DNA of 64,000 nt from Berkiella sp963803015 (lineage in GTDB: Bacteria > Pseudomonadota > Gammaproteobacteria > Berkiellales > Berkiellaceae). The notes beneath the pieces were generated by a model that did not search any database, had not been told where the DNA came from, and worked only from the letters and a program-made list of their open reading frames with translations. Each line of letters begins with the position of its first letter. Position 1 is the first letter of the stretch. A program made the translations under genes and the position numbers. Below, in pieces: positions 36,239 through 44,845 of the stretch. The DNA lies in NCBI GenBank assembly GCA_963803015.1, contig CAWDKV010000004.1, positions 62,001 through 126,000 on the forward strand, written 5' to 3'.

Positions 36239-37423
36239 ATGGAACAAGAAAATAACAGTTCAAAAATACTAATCGTGGATGATGAGCCAGACGTTGAAGT
36301 ATTAATGAATCAACGTTTTCGTCGCGAATTGCGAGAAAAGAAATTTAATTTCTCTTTTGCGCGTAGTGGTGTTGAAGCGTTAGAAGTGCTTGCTAGAGAT
36401 CCGAATATTCGTTTAGTCATTTCGGATATTAATATGCCAGAAATGGATGGCTTAACGCTTTTGAAAAATATTGGTGAAAAATATCCAATGGTTATTCCTA
36501 TTATCGTTTCTGCATATGGGGATATGAATAATATTCGGCAAGCCATGAACCTTGGCGCATTTGACTTTGTGACCAAACCAATAAATTTTGAAGATCTAAC
36601 TGTGACAATTGATAAAACGCTACATCATATTCAATCTTTACTTGATGCGCAAAAAACAAAAAACAAATTAGAGGGCATACTACATGAGTTAAATGTCGCT
36701 AGTGAAATTCAGCAATCCATTTTGCCCAGAAATTTTATTAGCAACGAGCAAATTGACATGTTTGCCAAAATGACAGCTGCTAAAGAAATTGGGGGCGATT
36801 TTTATGACTTCTTTTGGTTAGATACTGAAAAGACAAAACTCGCTTTTGTCATTGCAGATGTTTCTGGAAAAGGCGTGCCAGCCGCTTTGTTTATGACTGT
36901 TTCCAGAACTTTAATCCGAGCGCATGCTTATAACCATGCCAATTCTCCTGGAAACTGTTTAACTAAAGTGAATAACATCTTGCAACGGGATAATAGTAAC
37001 ATGATGTTCGTCACCACCTTTTACGGTGTGCTTGATATTCCTTCAGGACAAGTCTCATTCTGCGATGCCGGTCATAATCATCCGTTTATTGTCCGTAAAG
37101 ACGGGACTGTTGAACCGATTAGAAAAACCCATGGTATGGCCTTAGGCGTGATGGAAGACATAGAATACAAAGAAGACACTCTCACACTCAATGCGGGTGA
37201 CATGCTGTTTTTATATACGGATGGGGTCACAGAGGCTGAACAAAGAGACGGTGCACAATTTGGAGAAATAAAGTTGTCAGAAAAACTCCATCAATACCAA
37301 AATTTGGCAGCAGGTGAATTAATTAATACACTTAAGCAAGATATCGTCGACTTTGCCCAAGGTTGGCCTCAAAGCGATGATATTACTATGCTTGCCATAC
37401 GCTATTTGGTTGGCAAACAATAA
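36239..37423 (+). CDS. Response regulator with PP2C (SpoIIE/RsbU-type) phosphatase output
   Basis: Receiver domain (residues 8-125) with the phospho-acceptor Asp63 in LVISDINMPEMDG and the switch Lys in VTKPINFEDL. A coiled-coil linker (about 126-170; NVASEIQQSILPRNF) follows, then a PP2C-like serine phosphatase with metal-binding motifs GGDFYDFFWL, VIADVSGKGVPAALFM and LYTDGVTEAEQ. Phosphorylation by the upstream kinase should turn on dephosphorylation of the STAS protein encoded two genes on. It is full length at 394 residues. AAGGG precedes the ATG. Domain order matches RsbU-like regulators in Pseudomonas and Shewanella. Confidence 0.94.
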   Translation: MEQENNSSKILIVDDEPDVEVLMNQRFRRELREKKFNFSFARSGVEALEVLARDPNIRLVISDINMPEMDGLTLLKNIGEKYPMVIPIIVSAYGDMNNIRQAMNLGAFDFVTKPINFEDLTVTIDKTLHHIQSLLDAQKTKNKLEGILHELNVASEIQQSILPRNFISNEQIDMFAKMTAAKEIGGDFYDFFWLDTEKTKLAFVIADVSGKGVPAALFMTVSRTLIRAHAYNHANSPGNCLTKVNNILQRDNSNMMFVTTFYGVLDIPSGQVSFCDAGHNHPFIVRKDGTVEPIRKTHGMALGVMEDIEYKEDTLTLNAGDMLFLYTDGVTEAEQRDGAQFGEIKLSEKLHQYQNLAAGELINTLKQDIVDFAQGWPQSDDITMLAIRYLVGKQ

Positions 37424-37442
37424 TAGGACTGGATACAAGATC

Positions 37443-37865
37443 ATGACAGATCCAAATCGGTTAACTTTTTATTTTGCGAACGATGCTGAAGAAGCGCCTC
37501 GTATTGCGCGTAAAGTTGAAAATTTTTTACAAGAAAAAAAAGTTTCTGAAAGCATCATCAACAAAGTTTTATTGTGTGTTGACGAACTCATTACCAACAT
37601 CATTGCACACGCTTACAATGATAAGCTAGAACACGCCGTATTATTAGAATGTCGCGTTGACGATAGACAATTAGAATTAGAATTGCGAGATGATGGCGTC
37701 CCTTTTGATCCAACCAACCAATCACGACCGGATACTAAATTATCTCTGGATGACAGAGATATTGGCGGGTTAGGGATACACCTCGTGCTGACCTTAATGG
37801 ACAAGGTAACCTACAGACGCGAAGGCGACTATAACGTCTTAATCGCAACTAAATTATTAGATTAA
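37443..37865 (+). CDS. RsbW/SpoIIAB-like serine kinase (switch protein)
   Basis: 140-residue GHKL-fold ATPase. N box VLLCVDELITNIIAHAYND (about residues 40-58), G1-like LRDDGVPFDP and G2-like IGGLGIHLVLTLMD are all present. In this family the protein phosphorylates a STAS antagonist or, when free, holds its target inactive. The ATG at 37443 is chosen because the frame upstream lies inside the preceding gene. It is 19 bases after the phosphatase gene and 24 before the STAS gene. No sigma factor is encoded nearby, so the final target is unknown. Confidence 0.92.
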   Translation: MTDPNRLTFYFANDAEEAPRIARKVENFLQEKKVSESIINKVLLCVDELITNIIAHAYNDKLEHAVLLECRVDDRQLELELRDDGVPFDPTNQSRPDTKLSLDDRDIGGLGIHLVLTLMDKVTYRREGDYNVLIATKLLD

Positions 37866-37889
37866 ATATATAAAACAAGGGCAAGTGTT

Positions 37890-38225
37890 ATGGAAATTAA
37901 AGAAGATAAAATTGATAGTCAAATCGTTGTTTCTTTAGGTGGCAGAATTGATAGTACTGCTGCTGTGGAATTTGAAGAGAAACTCATTGAAATCATTGAT
38001 AAGGGCAACAATACCCTCATCATCGACTTTAAAAATATCCAATTTATCAGCAGTGCGGGCTTACGCGTCCTTCTGCTTGCTGCTAAAAAAGTAAAGCCCT
38101 ATGGTGGTAAAATTATTCTTTGCAAAATGTCAAAAGATGTAAAAGAAGTCTTTGATATTAGCGGATTTTCTTCTATTTTCAACATTTATGATGACGTGAG
38201 TGATGCTATTAAAGCAATTAAATAG
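37890..38225 (+). CDS. STAS-domain anti-sigma antagonist (RsbV-like)
   Basis: 111-residue STAS protein. The conserved loop FISSAGLRVLLLAAKKVK (about residues 51-68) carries the serine pair that RsbW-type kinases phosphorylate and PP2C phosphatases clear. In the unphosphorylated state it should bind the switch kinase and free that kinase's target. It is last of the four-gene operon and convergent with an unrelated unknown gene. Confidence 0.94.
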   Translation: MEIKEDKIDSQIVVSLGGRIDSTAAVEFEEKLIEIIDKGNNTLIIDFKNIQFISSAGLRVLLLAAKKVKPYGGKIILCKMSKDVKEVFDISGFSSIFNIYDDVSDAIKAIK

Positions 38226-38250
38226 CATCCTTGAAGAAAAGAGTCATGAT

Positions 38251-38706
38251 CTAAAGCTGTTTCAATTCTTGTTGATGCCTTTCATGTAAGCGTTTCTTAA
38301 AAAGAGTGATGGCATCAGAGAACTCGGCATGAGAATCCTCCATATGTTTTAATCCCACAAGTTTATTTAATGAATTGGTCAAAAATCTATCTGCGACGGT
38401 ATCTAAAGCGCTATAACGGAGCTCTAAATTAGGTAGGGTACCTTTAATGTTAATTTGTTCTTCTAAATACTCTAAAATTCTTGAATTAACATGGCGGATA
38501 TTCGCATCATCAATAGTATGCATGGCAAGCAGGCTATTTAACGTTTCCATCAAATCAATTACTTCAGGCCAGTATTTAGGCTCAAGGTGGATATCACTCT
38601 CATTTATTTTGGGTTTGGCTGTAAACCACCCCAGGAAGGCTGCCCATTTTTGTTTGAACCCCTGGGCTATTTTATTTAAAAGAGTTTGATCTTCAGCTTT
38701 TGCCAT
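38251..38706 (-). CDS. Hypothetical helical protein
   Basis: Unrecognised 151-residue protein. It begins with an amphipathic/aromatic segment (IAQGFKQKWAAFLGWFTAKP) that may touch membranes, followed by hydrophilic helices (VIDLMETLNSLLAM and DAITLFKKRLHERHQQELKQ). The ATG at 38706 is preferred for its GAGG ribosome site; an ATG seven codons upstream lacks one. It is convergent with the partner-switching operon and separated from galU by about 100 bases. Confidence 0.65.
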   Translation of the reverse strand: MAKAEDQTLLNKIAQGFKQKWAAFLGWFTAKPKINESDIHLEPKYWPEVIDLMETLNSLLAMHTIDDANIRHVNSRILEYLEEQINIKGTLPNLELRYSALDTVADRFLTNSLNKLVGLKHMEDSHAEFSDAITLFKKRLHERHQQELKQL

Positions 38707-38814
38707 ATCACCCTCGTGTAATTTCACATATTAAAACAATCTGTCTATTAAGTAATAATATCAACTCATTTATGTTTTAACAAATTACTGGATGCATGCT
38801 CAGCTCAATTCGCG

Positions 38815-39696
38815 CTAAGCGCTTTTCACAATACTCTCTAGATAAGATCGAAATGCTTGGCCTAAATCAGGATGCTTGAGCCCTAGCGCAATCATCGCTT
38901 GCATATAGCCTAACTTGCTCCCACAATCATAGCGCACCCCTTCAAATTCAAGCGCCATCACCTTTTCTGCCTGGAGTAGGCTCGCTATGGCATCTGTCAA
39001 TTGAATTTCTCCACCGCGTCCAGGCGTGATTTGAGAAAGATGGGTGAATATAGGGGCTGTTAAAATATATCGTCCAACAACGCCTAAGGAGGATGGTGCG
39101 TCTTGTGGCTTGGGTTTTTCCACAATGAATTTGATCTCGCCGCTTTTATGCCAAGGATGACTCGCTGCAATGACACCATATTTTTCTGATTCTTCTGGTT
39201 GAATTTTTTGCACAGCAATCACACTGGCATTTTGCTGATGATAAATCTCCAGCATTTGGCCTAAACAAGGGTTTTCAGGAGAATCAATTAAATCATCTGC
39301 TAAAATCACAGCAAAAGGATGAGAACCAATGACTTGTCTTGCACATAAAACCGCATGTCCTAATCCTAAGGCATGCGCTTGGCGTACATAAATGCAATCT
39401 ACCCCTTTGGGAACAATATTTTGCACCAGCTGTAAAATTTCTGTTTTACCTTGTTGCAGTAAACGGTGCTCTAATTCATAGTTAGTGTCAAAATGATCTT
39501 CTATTGCACGTTTCGCACTACTCGTCACAAAAATTAATTCTTTTATGCCAACACTAATCGCCTCTTCAACTGCATATTGAATAAGGGGTTTGTCGACGAT
39601 AGGCAACATTTCTTTAGGATTAGCTTTAGTCGCAGGTAAAAATCGCGTACCAAAACCTGCGACAGGAAAAACCGCTTTTGTAACAGGTGCCCTCAT
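38815..39696 (-). CDS. galU: UTP--glucose-1-phosphate uridylyltransferase
   Basis: Makes UDP-glucose for lipopolysaccharide and other glycans. The nucleotidyltransferase signature AVFPVAGFGTRFLPATKANP with KEMLPIVDKPLIQYAVEEA fills the first 45 residues; LADDLID and FIVEKPKPQDAPSS follow. At 293 residues it is full length. Its start overlaps the end of the WbpM-like gene by 4 bases, so it closes the lapA-lapB-pyrF-wbpL-wbpM-galU operon. Confidence 0.97.
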   Translation of the reverse strand: MRAPVTKAVFPVAGFGTRFLPATKANPKEMLPIVDKPLIQYAVEEAISVGIKELIFVTSSAKRAIEDHFDTNYELEHRLLQQGKTEILQLVQNIVPKGVDCIYVRQAHALGLGHAVLCARQVIGSHPFAVILADDLIDSPENPCLGQMLEIYHQQNASVIAVQKIQPEESEKYGVIAASHPWHKSGEIKFIVEKPKPQDAPSSLGVVGRYILTAPIFTHLSQITPGRGGEIQLTDAIASLLQAEKVMALEFEGVRYDCGSKLGYMQAMIALGLKHPDLGQAFRSYLESIVKSA

Positions 39697-41574
39697 GTCA
39701 TGACCTCTCTTGATGGAACAGGTTTTGTCTCAAAAACTTTAGTCCCTAAAAATTCTGGCACTAAAGCTTTTATCAACAAAAAGAGCTTTTGTTCATTACA
39801 TTCTTCAATGGCATGTTGTATTGCGATAAGGTTTTTTTCCAGGGCATAATCATTAATACTACGCGGTTCAGCTCTTAGGATTTTTTCATGCGAAGTAGAT
39901 TTTAGTTTTTCACGTTCATGGAAAAGCTCTTCATATAATTTTTCTCCAGGACGCAAACCAATATAGTCTATCTGAATATCCTCTCCTCTCTTCCCAGCAA
40001 GTCGTATCATTTGCTCTGCCATGTAACGAATTTTAATCGGCTCACCCATATCTAAAACAAACAACTCACCGCCTTTTCCAATGCTAAGCGCTTGCATAAT
40101 TAATTGGCTTGCTTCTTGAATAGTCATAAAATAGCGCGTCACATCAGGATGAGTCACTGTTAAAGGTCCACCCAACTCTAATTGTTGCTGGAAGGTTTCG
40201 ACCACTGAACCGCGTGAACCCAACACATTGCCAAAACGCACAATAACAAATCTTGTGCCTTGCTTTTGATTGAAATATTGACAGACTAGTTCAGCAATAC
40301 GCTTAGTTGCTCCCATTACATTCGTTGGGTTAACGGCTTTATCGGTAGAAACCATTACAAATTTTTCTACCCCATATGTACTCGCCGCTTCTGCAAGATA
40401 ATAAGAACCTACCACATTGTTTCTGGTAGCAGCGCGAATTTGAGGCTCTAATAAAGGCACATGCTTATATGCTGCTGCATGAAACACGACTTGAGGCCGA
40501 TATTGCTTAAACAGATGATTGATTGCGGTTTTATCGCATAAGTCCATCAAATAAAAATGGACTTTTGTTCTGGATGATAAAAATTTATTAGCAAATTCTT
40601 GCTGTAAATGAAAAAGATTATACTCACTATTATCCACTATGGTTAAGTGAGAAGGTTGCAATTGTATCACTTGGCGACACAACTCCGAACCTATAGAGCC
40701 ACCGCCCCCACTAATGAGAACACTTTTATTAGCAATAACACCTTTTATAGCTTGCCAATCTAAAGAAACAGGATCTCTACCTAATAAATCTGCTAAAGAA
40801 ATTGCTCGCAAATTCTTAATTGAAACCGCGCCTGTCACCAAATCATTGGTGCTCGGCAATGTGCGCACGGGCTTCTTTGTTTTTTCGCAGATTGCCGCAA
40901 TGCGTCGCATCAATGAAGCATTAGCCGAAGGCATAGCAATTAAAATCATGTCAATGTCAAAACGCATGACAACATCCGGAATGTCATCGCTTTTGCCCAC
41001 CACACCGGATCCCTTGTAATTCTCTACCCATATTGCGTGGATTATCATCGACAATAGCCACGGGAAGATATTGCGATTTATTGCGCAGCAAATCGCGCAC
41101 TAAGCTCTCTCCAGCAGAGCCTGCCCCGACAATCAACACTCTGTTACCCGTTACAGAGTAGGTACGTTTATCTTTAAACCAGCGATAAAGAAAGCGTGAT
41201 CCGCCTAAAATAAACAACAGCAAAATCCCGTATAATGGGATAACTGAACGCGGGATATTCTCTAAACGGGTAATTAAAAATGCGGCTAATAAACTAAACA
41301 GACAACCAATCACAATGGCTTTTATAATGCGGGTTAAATCAGGTAAGGAGGCGAAACGCCACACCCCGCGATACAAACCAAAAGTCCAAAAAGCAGCTGT
41401 TTGAATGACCATCACCCAAGGTAAAACTGCGAGTGCTTGCGACAAAATTTCCGATGGAATTTCACTTAGATTAAAGCGTAGCCAATAAGCGCCAAACCAC
41501 GCGAGAGGAATGCTTAAAAAGTCGTGTAAGAACGCAGCCCAGCGACTACGCCAATGTGACCACACTGGCTTCAT
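39693..41574 (-). pseudogene. WbpM/PglF/CapD-family UDP-GlcNAc 4,6-dehydratase, broken by a +1 frameshift
   Basis: Membrane nucleotide-sugar dehydratase/epimerase supplying the first sugar of O-antigen or capsule. The N-terminal part (41574 down to about 41004) has four membrane helices and the first Rossmann segment VLIVGAGSAGESLVRDLL. It ends out of frame at GIRCGGQKR. The second frame resumes at VVGKSDDIPDVV and carries the catalytic domain: GGGGSIGSELCRQV, VFHAAAYKHVPLLE, STDKAVNPTNVMGATKR. Removing one T (the A at 41004 on the plus strand, in CGGTGTGG) restores GIRVVGKSDD and a 626-residue protein of normal length. The C-terminal frame also has its own ATG at 41054. It may be a sequencing indel or true decay. 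Confidence 0.88.
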
Positions 41575-41621
41575 ATCTTTCCTTATTTATTATTTTTCTT
41601 CCCTAACGTGCCTAAACTGAA

Positions 41622-42672
41622 TTAAAAGGTTTCTTCCGTTGGAGCGGTCCCATGCCAACTACCAAACATAGGTTTATAAATTTCCACTATTAAATATAAA
41701 AATCCAACAAAAGCAATGCCAAGGCCTAATGCGAAAGTGCTTAAGCGCGGATCATGATAAGCAACTACAGAAAGGCCACCTAAGACGCTATTAATTAAAA
41801 TAGCAGAAAATAAAACTTGCTGATGGCTCCACCCTGCGCTGATGAGCCGCTGGTAAGCATGCAAACGATGTGCTTCACGCCAATTTTGTTTGGCTAAGAT
41901 CCGACGAACAAGGGTAACGGTTGCATCAAACCAAAATAAAGTCGTCAGAATAGCCCAAATTTCTAAGGGCATATTTAACAATTTATAAGAGATTAAAGCA
42001 TAAATTGAAATCAAAAACCCAAGGAAGTAACTGCCGGAATCACCCATAAAAATTCTAGCAACAGGCCAGTTCCAGGTTAAAAAGCCACCTAATAATCCAC
42101 ATAGTCCCCAAGCTGCAATGGCGGAGATCAATTGCACCCATCTGGTATAAAAAGCCACCCCCTATACCAAAAACGAAAATGGCTTCTACAGCAGCGTAGC
42201 CATCTGTTCCATCCATAAAATTAAATAAATTCACCATCCAGACAATGGCCGCGACCAAAAGTGCAAAGCACAGGGGTAAGGGTAAAAAGATGGGTAATCT
42301 ACTTTGAAGGAGCTCACCGCCTTCATAAAGTAAAAATAAAGCACCTGTAGCAAGGATAGCTTGGATAATAAAACGCGTGGACCAAGAAAGTCCTTTTCTA
42401 TCTTCGATAAAACCGAGTATACCTATTCCTATTACGGGGCTAAATAACCAAAGCAGTGACTCTTGGATATATCCATAATAATAAAGGACACCCAACAAAC
42501 TCACCCATCCTAGAAAGAAAACAAAACCACCACCGCGGGGTGTGGGCGTCGAATGAGAAGAACGTGAGTTTGGCTTATCTAACATGCCTTTTTCAACAGC
42601 ATACCAGCGAAAGAGGCCAAGAAAAGCCCAACACAGACCAAAGGGTAATAGCAGAAAGGATAACCAACTCAT
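41622..42672 (-). pseudogene. WecA/WbpL-family undecaprenyl-phosphate sugar-1-phosphate transferase, broken by a +1 frameshift
   Basis: Polytopic membrane enzyme that starts O-antigen synthesis on undecaprenyl phosphate. The first frame (42672 down to about 42155) has NSRSSHSTPTPRGGGFVFFL and the catalytic NLFNFMDGTDG. The second (about 42150 down to 41622) has RIFMGDSGSYFLGFL and the HR-containing loop WREAHRLHAYQRL. They join at a G5/T5 stretch (plus-strand 42149-42162); removing one base gives a continuous membrane helix and about 349 residues, the normal WbpL length. Its start overlaps the pyrF stop by 4 bases. The partner WbpM-like gene is broken in the same way. Confidence 0.88.
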
Positions 42673-43385
42673 AATGCCTCTATCACTTCGTTTATTTCCT
42701 GTAACTGTTTAAGCGGAAAACGTGCTTCAGTAATACTTCTTCCCATCACAAGATAATCACTGCCTGCTTGTAAAGCGTCAACCGGTGTCATCACGCGTTT
42801 TTGATCTTGGGTGTCATCACCTTTTAGACGGATCCCAGGTGTGACGCAAATAAAATCCGGACCAAACTGCTTTTTTAAACTTGTCGCTTCAAGGGCAGAA
42901 CACACTACCCCATCTAATCCTGCTTCATAACATAGTGAAGCCAAACGAAAAACCATTTTTTCTACACTTTCGGTAATGCCAAATTGGGCTAAGTCTTTTT
43001 CACCAAGACTGGTTAACACAGTCACACCGATTAATAATGGCCTTTTTCCGGTGGCTTGCGCCACTTGCTCTAAGGCTACTTTAGCGGCTTTGAGCATGGC
43101 GAGCCCGCCTAAAGCGTGTACATTCAACATCCAAACCCCGAGTTCACTCGCACTCAGACATGCTCCAGCAACTTGCTGTGGAATATCGTGAAATTTTAAA
43201 TCTAGAAAGACTTCAAATCCTCTGTCATTCAACTTCCCTATTATCGCGGGACCATATTTTGTAAACAAGGTTTTACCGACTTTTACGCGACAAAAGGCGG
43301 GATCAAGCTGCTCAACGAAATGTTCAAGCTCGGTAGACTTTTCAAAATCGAGGGCCACAATAATTTTTGAATCAGACTTACTCAT
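42669..43385 (-). CDS. pyrF: Orotidine 5'-phosphate decarboxylase
   Basis: Last step of UMP synthesis. The signature FLDLKFHDIPQQVAGA (catalytic Asp-x-Lys-x-x-Asp, about residues 60-75) and the N-terminal VALDFEKSTELEHFVEQLD are clear, and the phosphate loop GRSITEARFPL is near the end. At 238 residues it is full length. It overlaps lapB by 4 bases upstream and the WbpL-like gene by 4 bases downstream; the lapA-lapB-pyrF order is the usual gammaproteobacterial one. Confidence 0.98.
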   Translation of the reverse strand: MSKSDSKIIVALDFEKSTELEHFVEQLDPAFCRVKVGKTLFTKYGPAIIGKLNDRGFEVFLDLKFHDIPQQVAGACLSASELGVWMLNVHALGGLAMLKAAKVALEQVAQATGKRPLLIGVTVLTSLGEKDLAQFGITESVEKMVFRLASLCYEAGLDGVVCSALEATSLKKQFGPDFICVTPGIRLKGDDTQDQKRVMTPVDALQAGSDYLVMGRSITEARFPLKQLQEINEVIEAL

Positions 43386-44335
43386 GCTTTCTCCTCTTCA
43401 TTATCACTTTGTATAGACTTCAGGGCAGCCCACTGTCGACAGCTCGGACACTGCCAATATAAAAGTCGACTAGAAAAACCACATTGCTTGCACAAATAGG
43501 ATGGCTTTTTCTGCCACTCTTCAATACCAAATTTTTCCTTTAATTCTGTTAAATAGATTTCAAGGCCAATTTTCTCACCCAGTTTATCAAAACATTCTTT
43601 TATCATCGGTAAGACTTCAGATAAGTAGAGCGGCGCTTCTCTACAAGATGCCTTCAAACTTTTTAACGCTCGTTGATATTTTCCTAATCTTAACTCAAAA
43701 CAGCCTTGAAGTATGTTTATCCGTGCTGAATGCGGATCATGGATACGCCCTTCTTTTAAATATTTGAAAGCTGATTTTATCTTTCCTTTAGACCAAGCGA
43801 GTTCGCTTAATTCACTATAATAATGCCCGATTTCGTGACCTCTAGGCTCACCTGAAATTACTTGCAAGCGAAACGTAATGGCTAACGCTTTTTCCCAATC
43901 TTTTTCTCTTTCATAAATATCAATTAAATAGCGCAGAGTTGTTTCGAGTTGATAGCCAAAGGTATTAATAATTTCTAGGAGTAAGGACTCTGCGCGATCA
44001 TAAACTCCTGCACACATATAATCTTGCGCTAAGTCTAAAAGACATTGGCAGCGTTCTTTTGTTGTTAAATTGGGTTTGGAAACTAAGTTTTGATGAATGC
44101 TAATCGCTTGATCAACCTCACCCCGACGACGAAAAAAATTGCCTAAAGCCAAGATGGTCTCCACACTCTCGGGAGAAACATCTAACATTTTAATGAAAGC
44201 CTCGACGGCTTTATCGTTTTGTTTAGGTAATAAGGTATTTCCTTTGGCAGGTGCAGAATTTCTTGCTGACCGTTTTCCTAAATACCAGCCAGAAAATGCC
44301 GCTAAGGGTAGAAGAAAACAGACTAATTCTAGCAT
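43382..44335 (-). CDS. lapB: Lipopolysaccharide assembly protein B
   Basis: Inner-membrane adaptor that controls LpxC turnover and LPS assembly. It has an N-terminal membrane anchor (residues 1-18), a stretch of TPR helices (VSPESVETILALGNFFRRRG onward) and a C-terminal rubredoxin-like metal knuckle, YLCKQCGFSSRLLY then WQCPSCRQWAALKS. At 317 residues it is about 70 shorter than E. coli LapB (389), so one or two TPR units are missing, but both ends are intact. It lies between lapA and pyrF. Confidence 0.94.
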   Translation of the reverse strand: MLELVCFLLPLAAFSGWYLGKRSARNSAPAKGNTLLPKQNDKAVEAFIKMLDVSPESVETILALGNFFRRRGEVDQAISIHQNLVSKPNLTTKERCQCLLDLAQDYMCAGVYDRAESLLLEIINTFGYQLETTLRYLIDIYEREKDWEKALAITFRLQVISGEPRGHEIGHYYSELSELAWSKGKIKSAFKYLKEGRIHDPHSARINILQGCFELRLGKYQRALKSLKASCREAPLYLSEVLPMIKECFDKLGEKIGLEIYLTELKEKFGIEEWQKKPSYLCKQCGFSSRLLYWQCPSCRQWAALKSIQSDNEEEKA

Positions 44336-44352
44336 AACCCCCTCTCCTCAGC

Positions 44353-44385
44353 GCCGAGCCGAAAAATCATCTGCTTTGGGTATTA
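44353..44385. repeat. Dispersed intergenic repeat, copy 3 (one end only)
   Basis: GCCGAGCCGAAAAATCATCTGCTTTGGGTAT is the complement of the left end of the element at 10574 (ATACTCAAAGCAGATGATTTTTCGGCTAGGC) with two differences. Only this end is present. It touches the lapA stop codon and fills most of the lapA-lapB gap, so it has been co-opted into the end of lapA. Confidence 0.65.
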
Positions 44386-44676
44386 GCGCGAGATCTCCGA
44401 CTGACTCCCTTCTTGAATTTTAGAAAGCAGAACTTGTTTCTCTTTTAAAGCTTCTTCAAGCTTTTTGTTTTTTAATCGCAGTTTTAAGATCTTAAAACTC
44501 ATGACAGTAACACAAAGCAAAACGCCCATAATTAAGGCAATCAGCAGTAAAACAACTAATGGTAAGGCTCTACTACCTAACAAATAATTCACTTGAACAG
44601 AACCCGCATTTAACGCAGCAAAAGCGATTGCTACTATCGTTAAAACAAGGGCTAACAATAGGCTGAAGATTCGCAC
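44383..44676 (-). CDS. lapA: Lipopolysaccharide assembly protein A
   Basis: Small inner-membrane protein (97 residues) working with LapB. Two membrane helices (about residues 3-23 and 41-65, with NAGSVQVNYLLGSRALPLVV between) precede a cytoplasmic coiled coil (LRLKNKKLEEALKEKQVLLS). The GTG at 44676 is chosen because GGAGGGG lies 6 bases upstream; the frame is open five codons further. It is immediately upstream of lapB. Confidence 0.92.
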   Translation of the reverse strand: MRIFSLLLALVLTIVAIAFAALNAGSVQVNYLLGSRALPLVVLLLIALIMGVLLCVTVMSFKILKLRLKNKKLEEALKEKQVLLSKIQEGSQSEISR

Positions 44677-44728
44677 GCTTATCCCCTCCACATTCCTTGT
44701 GATATATACTCGAGTTACTTTAGTTTTC

Positions 44729-44811
44729 CGTCATTGCGAGGAGCGAAGCGACGCGGCAATCCAGTCTTCAAGTTGAATTCTGGATTGCTTCGCTAAGAGC
44801 TCGCAATGACG
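44729..44811. repeat. CGTCATTGCGAG-type palindromic repeat
   Basis: Ends in perfect 12-base inverted repeats CGTCATTGCGAG (44729-44740) and CTCGCAATGACG (44800-44811). Inside, GGCAATCCAG and CTGGATTGC form a second arm pair. Sequences of this kind are dispersed in many intracellular and environmental bacteria and behave like MITEs. Here it occupies the gap between rpsA and lapA, where ihfB usually lies. Confidence 0.85.
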
Positions 44812-44845
44812 AAACATCTAATTTCAAAATAGAACGCTAATTACG

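Noticed and set aside
37353..37443. Longer N-terminus for the RsbW-like kinase starting inside the phosphatase gene
   Set aside because: The ATG at 37443 gives the normal family N-terminus, and the extra residues overlap coding sequence of the upstream gene.
41054..41054. ATG at 41054 as the start of an independent short dehydratase gene
   Set aside because: The preceding frame supplies the missing N-terminal half and fits exactly after removing one base; no ribosome site supports an internal start.
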